Shown piece after piece: positions 29,537 through 36,096 of a stretch of DNA of 64,000 bases. This DNA comes from a virus. The notes beneath the pieces are model-generated. The model ran no database searches. It was not told the origin of the DNA and was given only the letters and a program-made list of their open reading frames with translations. The translations under genes and the position numbers were made by a program. The stretch lies in IMG/VR virus record IMGVR_UViG_3300050821_010968, positions 62,001 through 126,000 of that record; one strand, given 5' to 3'. Numbering within the stretch: position 1 is the first letter of the stretch; each line of letters opens with the position of its first letter.

Positions 29537-29982
29537 CGACAATTGCGTACTCCGCAAAACATAAAATGTTGGCTGCCGACCGTCGCATCACCCTGAACGG
29601 TTTTAACATCGGGCAGATCACCAAGATTGCACGTAATAAAGGCGTCTTGGCTGGAGCGGCTGGGACAGGCTCGCTTTGTCATAGATTTTGCGCATGGGTT
29701 CGTCTTGGTTGTGTTGGCGATCCTCCCCTCATGGGTGAAGGAAGTGGTGAAGAACGCATCGAAGGTATTGGTGTGCTCTTTACCAAAAATGATCCTGAAC
29801 TTGCCATCGAATTTTCGTGGGCCGGGTTGCAGTTGTCTCGCGCACCTTTCCACGCTTATGGATCGGGGATGGAGCTTGCACTCGGAGCGATGACGGCAGG
29901 CGCAACGCCGGAAGAAGCTGTTTACGCTGCGATGCAGATTGATACGCGGAGCGGCAACGGAATTGATGTGCTCACTCTATGA
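29533..29982 (+). CDS. HslV/proteasome-like Ntn hydrolase
   Basis: 149 residues. After the initiator the chain begins TTIAYSAKHKMLAADRRITL, the proteasome beta/HslV pattern: N-terminal threonine as nucleophile, then a D-R pair in AADRR at residues 16-18. KIARNKGVLAGAAGTGSL supplies the lysine and the glycine-rich loop. The GSGMELALGAMTAGATPEEA segment is the conserved later helix. Phage copies are usually lone subunits without HslU. A peptidase role in the infected cell is likely by family; substrates unknown. Confidence 0.75.
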   Translation: MTTIAYSAKHKMLAADRRITLNGFNIGQITKIARNKGVLAGAAGTGSLCHRFCAWVRLGCVGDPPLMGEGSGEERIEGIGVLFTKNDPELAIEFSWAGLQLSRAPFHAYGSGMELALGAMTAGATPEEAVYAAMQIDTRSGNGIDVLTL

Positions 29983-30155
29983 CATCGCGGACCTTAACAC
30001 CTAGTGATCCAGACCCAGCTTCTCCTGAGAAGCATCCAGACATCTACCGGCTCGTCAAATGTTCGCAATGCGTGAAGTGCTACCTTGATATGCGTACTCG
30101 CCGCTGCCTGTCTGGTGGCCCTTGGAAAGAAGAACAGTTTTATCAGAGTCCATGA
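29979..30155 (+). CDS. Small cysteine-containing protein, 58 aa
   Basis: ATG overlaps the peptidase stop (ATGA); its own stop overlaps the next start. C-x2-C-x2-C (KCSQCVKCYLDMRTRRC) suggests zinc binding. The N-terminal 20 residues are proline-rich. No family. Confidence 0.55.
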   Translation: MTSRTLTPSDPDPASPEKHPDIYRLVKCSQCVKCYLDMRTRRCLSGGPWKEEQFYQSP

Positions 30156-30415
30156 TGAGTGACAGATCGATGTTGCTGGGCTGGCGATTGACGACGGCAC
30201 AAATATTTTATCACCTGCCGGATCACCCTGCACTAATTCAGGAGTTCATATGGCAGGAATTGGATCGAGCCCCACAGTTTCCGGTCCTGACGCGGTTCTT
30301 GGACCACTGGGAACAAAATCTCGACGGTAAGCTGCACTCCGTTATTGTCGCAGTACGCGGTATCATCTCTCCAACCGATCTTAAGCACATCGGTAAGGAA
30401 TTTAAATTGAACTGA
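30152..30415 (+). CDS. usg: Usg family protein
   Basis: 87 residues. LGWRLTTAQIFYHLPDHPAL, then QEFIWQELDRAPQFPVLTRF and LDHWEQNLDGKLHSVIV follow the Usg family almost residue for residue (LTTAEI-Y--PDHP--LQ-Y-WQ--D-AP-FP-L--FL-FW---L-G-LHSV). Usg is named from the gene upstream of trpF in Caulobacter and is typical of alphaproteobacteria. Its biochemical role is unknown; a phage copy points to the host group. Start at ATG 30152 overlaps the upstream stop. Confidence 0.85.
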   Translation: MMSDRSMLLGWRLTTAQIFYHLPDHPALIQEFIWQELDRAPQFPVLTRFLDHWEQNLDGKLHSVIVAVRGIISPTDLKHIGKEFKLN

Positions 30416-30422
30416 GGCTCAG

Positions 30423-30533
30423 ATGGCACTTAACTTGACTATAGCGGCGATAGTGATCGTAATAAGCTTGGTGCTTTTATGGCGAGGTGACCTTTCTGAT
30501 GATTGGGACGACTATGACGACTATGGATACTAA
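30423..30533 (+). CDS. Single-span membrane micropeptide, 36 aa
   Basis: ATG 30423, seven bases after the usg stop. MALNLTIAAIVIVISLVLLW is a membrane span, followed by an acidic tail RGDLSDDWDDYDDYGY. The acidic tail resembles that of the micropeptide at 31065. Overlaps the next gene. Confidence 0.6.
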   Translation: MALNLTIAAIVIVISLVLLWRGDLSDDWDDYDDYGY

Positions 30534-31068
30534 CCTGAAACTCGGCATCGATATCGGAGGCGTTATCATAGACCGCGCCAATGATAATACCGATACGTCG
30601 TTTTTCTCGGACAATTATCTGCAAACAACCGAAGTACATCGCGCAACCGACAGCATTGCAGAACTTGTCGATATGTTTTGGCCCGAGAACGTCTTCATCG
30701 TCTCAAAAGCACGCCTGAAAACGCAAGTACGATCTCGTGAATGGCTGACACATCAAAATTTTTATGCAAAGACCGGTGTGCTTCCTGAGAATGTCTACTT
30801 TTGTCTGGAGCGTGCCGATAAGGCACCGATTGCAGAAATTCTGGGACTGACGCATTTCATCGACGACAAGCTCGACGTGCTGAGGCATCTCCAGACCGTT
30901 AAGTATCTTTACGGCTTTCAAGTTCGCCCCTATGAATTAGAGAAGTTTCAACGCGATCTTCTCGTGCATGTCCAATATGCCGAGACGTGGGCTGAAACGG
31001 TTTCTCTAATTCGTTGGTCGTTGATCCGGGAGAAGACGCAGGCAGAAGCGCTTCCGGTGACGCCATGA
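30523..31068 (+). CDS. HAD-like phosphatase (nucleotidase type)
   Basis: Start ATG 30523 (ATG 30514 possible). 181 residues. Motif I LGIDIGGVIID (nucleophile aspartate in the DIGG context), motif II VFIVSKA, and motif IV THFIDDKLDVLRHL with the paired aspartates. Motif I lacks the usual second aspartate of DxD, having GG-V instead. Similar phage proteins are grouped with 5-prime(3-prime)-deoxyribonucleotidases. Exact substrate not determinable. Together with the HD hydrolase it may shape nucleotide pools. Confidence 0.65.
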   Translation: MDTNLKLGIDIGGVIIDRANDNTDTSFFSDNYLQTTEVHRATDSIAELVDMFWPENVFIVSKARLKTQVRSREWLTHQNFYAKTGVLPENVYFCLERADKAPIAEILGLTHFIDDKLDVLRHLQTVKYLYGFQVRPYELEKFQRDLLVHVQYAETWAETVSLIRWSLIREKTQAEALPVTP

Positions 31069-31181
31069 TTTTCGTAGCGCTCGGAACGATGCTCTTCATT
31101 GCAGCAGCTTGGTTTCTCTTTGTCCTCGGAAATAGTATGGAAGAACCTCCATATCACGGTTATGACGGCGAAGATGATTGA
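31065..31181 (+). CDS. Single-span membrane micropeptide, 38 aa
   Basis: ATG overlaps the upstream stop (ATGA). MIFVALGTMLFIAAAWFLFV is a membrane span; tail SMEEPPYHGYDGEDD is acidic. Similar design to 30423, so possibly a paralogous pair flanking the HAD gene. The stop shares a base with the next start. Confidence 0.6.
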   Translation: MIFVALGTMLFIAAAWFLFVLGNSMEEPPYHGYDGEDD

Positions 31182-31570
31182 TGGCCGCGCATCGCGCTTA
31201 TCCGGGCCGCTTCCACAAAGCGCCTCTCGGCATGTGTCGCTGGTGTGGACTCAAAACAAAGGATAAAGCGAAGTTTTGTAGCAACGTTTGCAGGACACAT
31301 TACCTGCTTCGTGCCGATCCGCAACGGATGCGGCAGTATGTTTTCTTCCGTGACTTCGGTATCTGTCATGAATGTGGAAAAACTCATTTTTATCTGACTG
31401 ACGATTGGGAAGCTGACCACATCCTTCCGCTCTTTATAGCCTATGGCGATCCAGAGTTTTGGGAACCGACGAATGTCCGGCTATTATGCGTTAAATGTCA
31501 TAAGAAGAAGACGGCTGAGGATCGCCGGAAATACAAAAAGCAGAAACCTGCAAAAATTTTGTTTTGGTAG
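31181..31570 (+). CDS. HNH endonuclease
   Basis: 129 residues. A treble-clef pattern is visible: CRWCG and CSNVC near the start, then CHECGKTHFYL, and the HNH core DDWEADHILPLFIAY with NVRLLCVKCHKKKTAEDRRK. The first zinc-ribbon half resembles the N-terminal part of McrA-like HNH proteins. Such nucleases may be free-standing homing enzymes or assist packaging. It closes the coupled gene run that began at 24664. Confidence 0.85.
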   Translation: MAAHRAYPGRFHKAPLGMCRWCGLKTKDKAKFCSNVCRTHYLLRADPQRMRQYVFFRDFGICHECGKTHFYLTDDWEADHILPLFIAYGDPEFWEPTNVRLLCVKCHKKKTAEDRRKYKKQKPAKILFW

Positions 31571-31582
31571 GCAAATTCGTCC

Positions 31583-31611
31583 TTGACATCACGAGTCGGT
31601 TATGAGAGAAG
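31583..31611 (+). promoter_or_regulatory. Promoter of the RNA/Ro region
   Basis: CGTCCTTGACA at 31583-31588, 17 bases, then GAGAAG. Downstream lie the 32-residue gene, the permuted tRNA and the structured RNAs. Confidence 0.55.
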
Positions 31612-31722
31612 GTCACAATCAGTGGTGAAAGCAAACGGTTACTTCTTGATAATGACCGTCATGGCTGTAGGCAGCCTACCCCGTAAGCGCCTGTTCCCTG
31701 ATATTATATAAGGTTTGTAGAG

Positions 31723-31821
31723 ATGAGAAATCTTAAATTGTTGTTATGCGTATTGGGTATCCATAAGTGGATCGACAATGGGTACGGCGGCAATTGTACT
31801 CGATGCCTGCATAGTTTTTAA
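31723..31821 (+). CDS. DUF1660-like zinc micropeptide, 32 aa
   Basis: ATG 31723 to TAA. MRNLKLLLCVLGIHKWIDNG ... NCTRCLHSF follows the DUF1660 pattern seen in prophages: a cysteine before a G-H-K-W motif and a C-x2-C pair near the end, probably a single zinc site. It is the only gene between the promoter at 31583 and the RNA cluster, and stands at the head of the unit. Confidence 0.6.
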   Translation: MRNLKLLLCVLGIHKWIDNGYGGNCTRCLHSF

Positions 31822-32023
31822 AGTTGTTGAGAATGGGGTTGGTGTAGAACCGGAGTTCTTCGCTTACCAAAAGTCAGGCCAAAAACCTGATATCAAGCAA
31901 ATGCCTTTAGTCGGACTTCATAAGTCTATACTGGGGCGCTCGCCGGGTCGCCTGTTCCACCCTGCTCAACAAAATCATCGGTTCAGATCGATGACTAGTC
32001 CGTAGTGAAGTGAAGAAATTCTT
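31822..32023. other. Structured non-coding leader before the permuted tRNA
   Basis: No supported gene. It ends in GACTAGTCCGTAGTGAAGTG followed by AAGAAATTCTT. The GTGAAG at 32005-32010 or 32010-32015 region can pair with CTTCAC at 32108-32113 beyond the permuted tRNA, closing an outer helix around it. Confidence 0.45.
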
Positions 32024-32099
32024 CGACTTGTAATCGAGAGGTCGTTGGTTCGAATCCAACCGGTTGTACTGTGCAACCGTAGCTCAGTGGAAGAGCGCT
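32024..32099 (+). tRNA. Circularly permuted tRNA-Thr(TGT)
   Basis: The 3-prime part (32024-32068) precedes the 5-prime part (32073-32099). Joining them gives a perfect cloverleaf: acceptor GCAACCG / CGGTTGT, positions 8-9 TA, D stem GCTC / GAGC with a seven-base loop, anticodon stem CTCGA / TCGAG built across the junction (CT from the downstream part, CGA from the upstream part), loop CTTGTAA, five-base variable region, T stem GTTGG / CCAAC with loop TTCGAAT, and A73. All element lengths are canonical (72 nt in total). Only four bases, CTGT, separate A73 from position 1. CCA is not encoded. A separate, normal tRNA-Thr(TGT) lies at 60294. Confidence 0.8.
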
Positions 32100-32155
32100 A
32101 AAAATGTCTTCACGTCTGTTCTCGGAATAGTCATCAATCTGAATTGGATGCATTG

Positions 32156-32253
32156 CCGGATTGAAATAGCGTAGTTATCACATGCTTCGGATGATGTGCC
32201 TTCGGGCGCTAGTGGATTCAAATTCCACAGCACTTGAATCGGTATCAAGCCGG
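32156..32253 (+). ncRNA. Structured tRNA-like RNA 1 (Y-RNA candidate)
   Basis: Ends pair as CCGGATTGA / TCAAGCCGG (one mismatch). Inside are TAGCG / CGCTA enclosing CACAT / ATGTG, then GTGGATTCAAATTCCAC, a normal-looking T-arm (five-base stem, loop TTCAAAT). There is no complete cloverleaf and no partner for an acceptor stem. It lies between the permuted tRNA and a second similar RNA, upstream of the Ro60-like gene. Confidence 0.5.
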
Positions 32254-32312
32254 TTTAATTGTAAAGACGTGGTAGCGCCTGTACTTTTCAATCCTGCAAT
32301 GCATCTTACCAA

Positions 32313-32433
32313 TCAACGAAGATAGTCCACTAAGCCAACCAAAAGGGTAGCAGTCCGACAAGGGCGGTGAGTTGCTAAAAGGCTAACAGCAGAGGTGTCC
32401 CGGTTCGATCCCGAGCGCGTCTATCTTCGTTGA
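32313..32433 (+). ncRNA. Structured tRNA-like RNA 2 (Y-RNA candidate)
   Basis: The ends form a perfect 13-bp helix, TCAACGAAGATAG / CTATCTTCGTTGA. Inside, TAGCA pairs with TGCTA around CCG / CGG, and a T-arm-like hairpin CCCGG TTCGATC CCGAG follows. The layout (outer stem, inner stem with hairpin, T-arm) repeats that of the RNA at 32156. The CGAAGATAGT in the outer stem recalls the CGAAGGUAGUG of animal Y RNAs where Ro binds. Assignment as a Y RNA is inference supported by the nearby TROVE gene. Confidence 0.55.
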
Positions 32434-32608
32434 GCACTAAGAATTGAGATTGGCGTAGACGACGAATTCATCGTTCGTTCAACTCGAACTTTTCCCGCCA
32501 TCTTCCTTATGGGAAAAGCGCCTCACGGTGAGGCAATTTCGTTATCGCTTGTTCCATCTCAATATCCTTTTGCAGCCTCCCCTCAAAACACGCAGCCAAG
32601 AAAATCAA
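32434..32608. other. Intergenic region with hairpins
   Basis: No gene seen. Contains GACGACGAATTCATCGTTCG, which can fold on itself, and GCCTCACGGTGAGGC at about 32520-32534 followed by AATTTCG, a possible weak terminator. Confidence 0.4.
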
Positions 32609-32956
32609 ATGACACGCGAAGAAGCACAGGCAATTTTGGATCAGCACGGCATCAAATGGGGAAAAACAGCAAATGTCCGCATCGACGGACGGCTACTGTC
32701 CGCTGAAGAAGCATTGGAGAATCAAGAAGCTGCTTTGCGAGAAATGACTAACTTACCGTTTATCGAAAATACGATGGAAGGGACGCCTGAACCACCTAAT
32801 CCAATACCTTCGAGTGTTCCCGCCAAATCACAAGCAGTTCTGAAAGCGGGTTGGCTTCAAGAAAGGCGGAAGCGCCTTCTAGGGTGCTACGGACCCGGTT
32901 ATGTGCTGACGCAAGAAGAACTGAGATTGGCGCGTCGCCTTTATGGCCGACCCTGA
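32609..32956 (+). CDS. Hypothetical protein, 115 aa
   Basis: Start chosen at ATG 32609; the frame upstream is open but unlike protein. N-terminal TREEAQAILDQHGIKWGKTA and C-terminal helices LQERRKRLLGCYGPGYVLTQ resemble an HTH-like small fold. Proline-rich middle. No family recognised. Overlaps the next gene by 14 bases. Confidence 0.6.
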   Translation: MTREEAQAILDQHGIKWGKTANVRIDGRLLSAEEALENQEAALREMTNLPFIENTMEGTPEPPNPIPSSVPAKSQAVLKAGWLQERRKRLLGCYGPGYVLTQEELRLARRLYGRP

Positions 32957-33047
32957 CCGTTACCTCTACAATGTGCATGACAGTCACACCATTAATCTCG
33001 TCCTCCAACCGAACGACAAACGTAGCTGTCCAGATGTCAGAACATGA
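32943..33047 (+). CDS. Possible micropeptide, 34 aa
   Basis: ATG 32943 to TGA 33045-33047, bridging the genes on either side with short overlaps. Sequence MADPDRYLYNVHDSHTINLV and LQPNDKRSCPDVRT. Support is only positional. Confidence 0.4.
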   Translation: MADPDRYLYNVHDSHTINLVLQPNDKRSCPDVRT

Positions 33048-33228
33048 AGAATACGCTTTAGCGGGATATGTATTCCAAGATATCGCTTACACACTTCCTG
33101 ATGGGGGCAGCTTCACAATCAAGCGTCCTGTGGGATTACCCCACGAAATTCCATACTATGGACGAACCATCACGCTCGAAGAATTGCTTGCAGTCTGGGA
33201 GTATCATGCAAAACCACTTCATTCCTAA
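33034..33228 (+). CDS. Hypothetical protein, 64 aa
   Basis: ATG 33034. Small beta-rich protein: ALAGYVFQDIAYTLPDGGSF and GLPHEIPYYGRTITLEELLA, followed by a short helix. No family recognised. Confidence 0.5.
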   Translation: MSEHEEYALAGYVFQDIAYTLPDGGSFTIKRPVGLPHEIPYYGRTITLEELLAVWEYHAKPLHS

Positions 33229-33268
33229 TCCTGGGCGTAGACATGCACACATAACGGAGAAGAAGTAA
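33206..33268 (+). CDS. Possible micropeptide, 20 aa
   Basis: ATG 33206 to TAA with MQNHFIPNPGRRHAHITEKK, overlapping the gene ending at 33228. Weakly supported. Confidence 0.2.
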   Translation: MQNHFIPNPGRRHAHITEKK

Positions 33269-33272
33269 GTTT

Positions 33273-33431
33273 ATGCTGAAATATTTTCGTCTAGCGCGAG
33301 AAGAAGGTTTCGTGATGGCATTTCGTATCTGGCGTCTGTATATGCTATTTCGCTGTTCACGACTGCTGCGTGTGCCCGTAATTATTGCACCGGAATTCAA
33401 TCAACTGCTTTTGCTGCCTACTCACGATTGA
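33273..33431 (+). CDS. Small basic protein, 52 aa
   Basis: ATG 33273 with CGGAGAAGAAGTAAG in front. Amphipathic and arginine-rich (KYFRLAREEGFVMAFRIWRL), ending in a hydrophobic stretch VPVIIAPEFNQLLLLPTHD. Could associate with membrane. No family recognised. Confidence 0.5.
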   Translation: MLKYFRLAREEGFVMAFRIWRLYMLFRCSRLLRVPVIIAPEFNQLLLLPTHD

Positions 33432-33503
33432 CACTCCTGCGAATCCTGTCTACACATGTCAGGATTCGCGACATCGCGTTTGGTATTCCAACCCGAGAGA
33501 AAC

Positions 33504-34829
33504 ATGGCCCGTACAAACATCAAGACCAAGAATTCCTTCACCGAAACGACGCATGAAGGCGCACCGGCTGCGCGCACGACCGTGGAGCAACAGCTTCGCC
33601 GTTCGGTGATGTCGTGCATGCTGTTTGAGAATGAATTTTATGAGGACGGCGTCGAGATCAGCAAGCGCATCTACGATCTTGCCCAGAAGGTCAGCCCCGG
33701 CACACTTGGCTTGATCGCCATCGAAGCTCGCGAGGATATGAAGCTTCGTCATGTCAGCCTCCTGCTCCTCGTCGCCCTCTGCAAGACCGGCGCTGGCAAT
33801 AATCTCACGAGTATGACAATCGCACGTGTCATTCAGCGTGCCGACGAACTCTCTGAACTGTTGGCGCTCTATTGGAAGCTCAACGGCAAAGATGCGCCGC
33901 TGTCCGCGCAACTTAAGCGCGGCCTCGCGATGGCTTTTACGAAGTTCGATGCCTACCAACTTGGTAAGTACGACCGAAAGAATGAAATCCGTCTTCGGGA
34001 TGTTCTATTCTTGACGCATCCGAAACCGAAGGATGCGGAGCAGCAGGCTTTGTGGGATAGCCTCGTCAACAACACGCTCAATGCCCCCGATACATGGGAA
34101 GTGGCGTTGAGTGCAGGCGAAGGCAAGAAGGAAACTTTTGAGCGGCTTCTCTCGACCGGGAAACTCGGCTATCTCGCTTTGTTGCGCAATCTCCGCAACA
34201 TGGTTGAGGCGAATGTTGACCGCGATCTCGTCCTTGCAGCCTTGAAGGCACGCAAAGGTGCTGAAAAGGTTCTTCCCTTCCGCTTCACGGCGGCTGCCCG
34301 GCATGCCAAGTCCTTCGAACCGGCAATCGACGAAGCTCTCATCGCCTCCTTGAAGGAAATGGAGAAGCTTCCGGGCAAGACGATCCTTCTTGTCGATGTC
34401 TCAGGCTCGATGGATGTCAAGTTGTCCGAGAAGTCGGACCTTACCCGGCTGGACGCAGCGGCGACGCTTGCCGCTATCTTCCCCGGAGAGGATGTGAGAG
34501 TTTTCACATTTTCTCACGAGGTGGTTGAAGTCCCGCGCCGCCTTGGAATGGCTGGGATCGAGGCGATCTCGAAGAGTCAGATGCATGGTGGCACCTATCT
34601 CGGCGAAGCTCTTCGGACTGTCTATAAGATCAAACATGACCGTTTGATCGTCATCACGGACGAGCAGTCCCATGACAAGACAGTGGCTCCGGATACAAAG
34701 CATGCCTATTTGATCAACGTGGCCTCGAACAAGAATGGCGTGGGCTACGGTCGCTGGAACCATATCGACGGTTTTTCGGAAAACGTTCTCCGCTGGATCG
34801 CCGAGGTCGAGAAGGCTGGCAACGAGTAA
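33504..34829 (+). CDS. Ro60/Rsr-like TROVE and von Willebrand A protein
   Basis: Start chosen at ATG 33504 (GAGAGAAAC upstream) rather than ATG 33456. 441 residues. The TROVE part (about 20-270) starts TTHEGAPAARTTVEQQLRRS and continues with SCMLFENEFYEDG and RHVSLLLLVALCK; helical repeats follow. The vWA part (about 285-441) has the MIDAS motif LLVDVSGSM, the following LTRLDAAATLA and GGTYLGEAL. Ro proteins are ring-shaped RNA-binding factors that hold Y RNAs and misfolded RNAs; Rsr in Deinococcus assists rRNA maturation and RNA decay. A terminator follows at 34861. Confidence 0.85.
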   Translation: MARTNIKTKNSFTETTHEGAPAARTTVEQQLRRSVMSCMLFENEFYEDGVEISKRIYDLAQKVSPGTLGLIAIEAREDMKLRHVSLLLLVALCKTGAGNNLTSMTIARVIQRADELSELLALYWKLNGKDAPLSAQLKRGLAMAFTKFDAYQLGKYDRKNEIRLRDVLFLTHPKPKDAEQQALWDSLVNNTLNAPDTWEVALSAGEGKKETFERLLSTGKLGYLALLRNLRNMVEANVDRDLVLAALKARKGAEKVLPFRFTAAARHAKSFEPAIDEALIASLKEMEKLPGKTILLVDVSGSMDVKLSEKSDLTRLDAAATLAAIFPGEDVRVFTFSHEVVEVPRRLGMAGIEAISKSQMHGGTYLGEALRTVYKIKHDRLIVITDEQSHDKTVAPDTKHAYLINVASNKNGVGYGRWNHIDGFSENVLRWIAEVEKAGNE

Positions 34830-34860
34830 CATAAAAGCTTTATAATTCAACGTTTTTGAA

Positions 34861-34892
34861 GGCCCGGTAGATCGACTACCGGGCCTTTTTTC
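34861..34892 (+). terminator. Intrinsic terminator
   Basis: GGCCCGGTAG / CTACCGGGCC with loop ATCGA and TTTTTT. Ends the Ro60-like gene. Confidence 0.9.
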
Positions 34893-34956
34893 TGTTTATT
34901 TTGACCTTACCCTCTTGACATCCTGTCGAGAATCTGGACAGATTGAGTCTTTTTTC

Positions 34957-34985
34957 TTGACTTCATTCTCGAACTTTAGTAGGGT
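34957..34985 (+). promoter_or_regulatory. Promoter of scaffold and capsid
   Basis: TTTTTTCTTGACT at 34957, 17-base spacer, then TAGGGT. A further TTGACA lies at 34915. Between it and the scaffold gene are an 11-codon frame (MEGFRTCPFFS) and two hairpins, GCACCG / CGGTGC and CATACG / CGTATG, an arrangement like the portal leader. Confidence 0.6.
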
Positions 34986-35095
34986 CCGCGCATTCCCGAT
35001 TAATGGAAGGCTTCCGAACCTGTCCATTTTTCTCCTGAGCACCGAGGGTCGGTGCCCCTCCATACGGGTCGTATGGTTCCCAGAGAAAGTAGAAA

Positions 35096-35884
35096 ATGCC
35101 GATTTTGAATTATGATTCCTTGGATGCAGTTCCCAAGGAGTTGCGTGAGTTCGCAAAGACTGTTGAAGGCGGAGAAGGTAAAGTCGCAGTCAACGTTGTT
35201 CCGAAGACCGCTGTTGACGAGTTTCGTGACAACAACATCAAGCTGAGCAAAGAACGCGATACGCTTCTTGAACAGCTTACGCCGCTGAGAACCATTGTTG
35301 GGGAAGACCCTTCAAGCTTTCAGCAACAACTTGAAGAGTTGCGCGCAACCGCGCAACGGGTCAAGGACGGCGAACTGAAGGAATCGCGTGCCATCGAGGA
35401 ACAACTTTCTCGACGCACAGAAGAACTTCGTAAGGACTACGATAACCGGCTCCAGACAGTCGGTAAGGAAGTGGCAGCTTGGCGTACCAAAGCTGAAACT
35501 CTCGATGGTCGTTACAAGCAGACTTTGGTTGCATCCGCCATTAAGGATGCCGCAATGCAGACTGACTCCGGTGTCGAGCCGAAAGCCATTTCTGACATTA
35601 CGATGTCGGCACTCGGAATTTTCCGTTGCGACGATCATGGCCGCATCATCCCTTACGAGGGTGACGCGCCGATCTACGGAGCGGATGGTACGACACCGAT
35701 GACACCACGTGAGTGGATTGGTCGGTTGAAGGAAGAAAAGCCTTACTTCTTCAAACCTTCCAATGGTGGTGGAGCAGGCGGCGATACAGCTAAGAAAGTG
35801 CTGAACCGCACGCCGGAACAGATTAGAAATATGACCGCAGCGCAACGCCTTGAACTGGCGAACGGCGGAAAACCTAACGTCTAA
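35096..35884 (+). CDS. Scaffolding protein (probable)
   Basis: 262 residues located directly before the major capsid gene. Long coiled-coil region at about residues 45-150 (RDNNIKLSKERDTLLEQLTP, then ESRAIEEQLSRRTEELRKDY), followed by a small domain with a GYDG-like turn and a C-terminal helix with basic end (NRTPEQIRNMTAAQRLELAN). The length, coiled coil and basic tail are standard for phage scaffolds, which template prohead assembly; the tail normally contacts the capsid protein. The ClpP-like protease at 5124 could process it. Confidence 0.75.
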   Translation: MPILNYDSLDAVPKELREFAKTVEGGEGKVAVNVVPKTAVDEFRDNNIKLSKERDTLLEQLTPLRTIVGEDPSSFQQQLEELRATAQRVKDGELKESRAIEEQLSRRTEELRKDYDNRLQTVGKEVAAWRTKAETLDGRYKQTLVASAIKDAAMQTDSGVEPKAISDITMSALGIFRCDDHGRIIPYEGDAPIYGADGTTPMTPREWIGRLKEEKPYFFKPSNGGGAGGDTAKKVLNRTPEQIRNMTAAQRLELANGGKPNV

Positions 35885-36080
35885 GAGTCACATTTCCAAC
35901 TAGGAAAGTGACATACGGACTTCCTCATTAACGGGGAGCAGCTTGGGCGAAGTGGAAACACTTCGCCCATCCAAACATCAAAATCACATACCTATGTGAT
36001 TTTCCAAATTACCTCGGAGGTCGCTGGACGATCCGGGGCGATCCCGAGACGGGGGCCGTCTCGTTGCTGTCCAGCTAAGT
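35884..36080. other. Four consecutive hairpins between scaffold and capsid
   Basis: In 200 bases: AGTCACATTTCC / GGAAAGTGAC; GGGCGAAGTG GAAA CACTTCGCCC; AAAATCACATA CC TATGTGATTTT; and CGAGACGG / CCGTCTCG. They may tune the much higher capsid expression by ending part of the upstream transcript and protecting the downstream mRNA. Confidence 0.6.
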
Positions 36081-36096
36081 ATTGAGGAAATAAGCA

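Noticed and set aside
31600-31720. Possible tmRNA (GCAAACGG tag-like start)
   Set aside because: The following codons do not give a tag ending in alanines, and no tRNA-like ends with GG-TTCGA pairs flank it.
32024-32099. Group I permuted intron-exon arrangement around the permuted tRNA
   Set aside because: TAGTCC-like and GACTA-like words occur upstream, and the downstream exon half ends in T, but the junction implied by the anticodon stem would make the intron end in T rather than the required G, and no P1/P7 core could be drawn.
32263-32423. A normal tRNA with intron (AGACGTG ... CGCGTCT)
   Set aside because: The acceptor ends can pair, but no D-arm follows AGACGTG and the anticodon arm cannot be built; the long outer stem 32313-32433 explains the sequence better.
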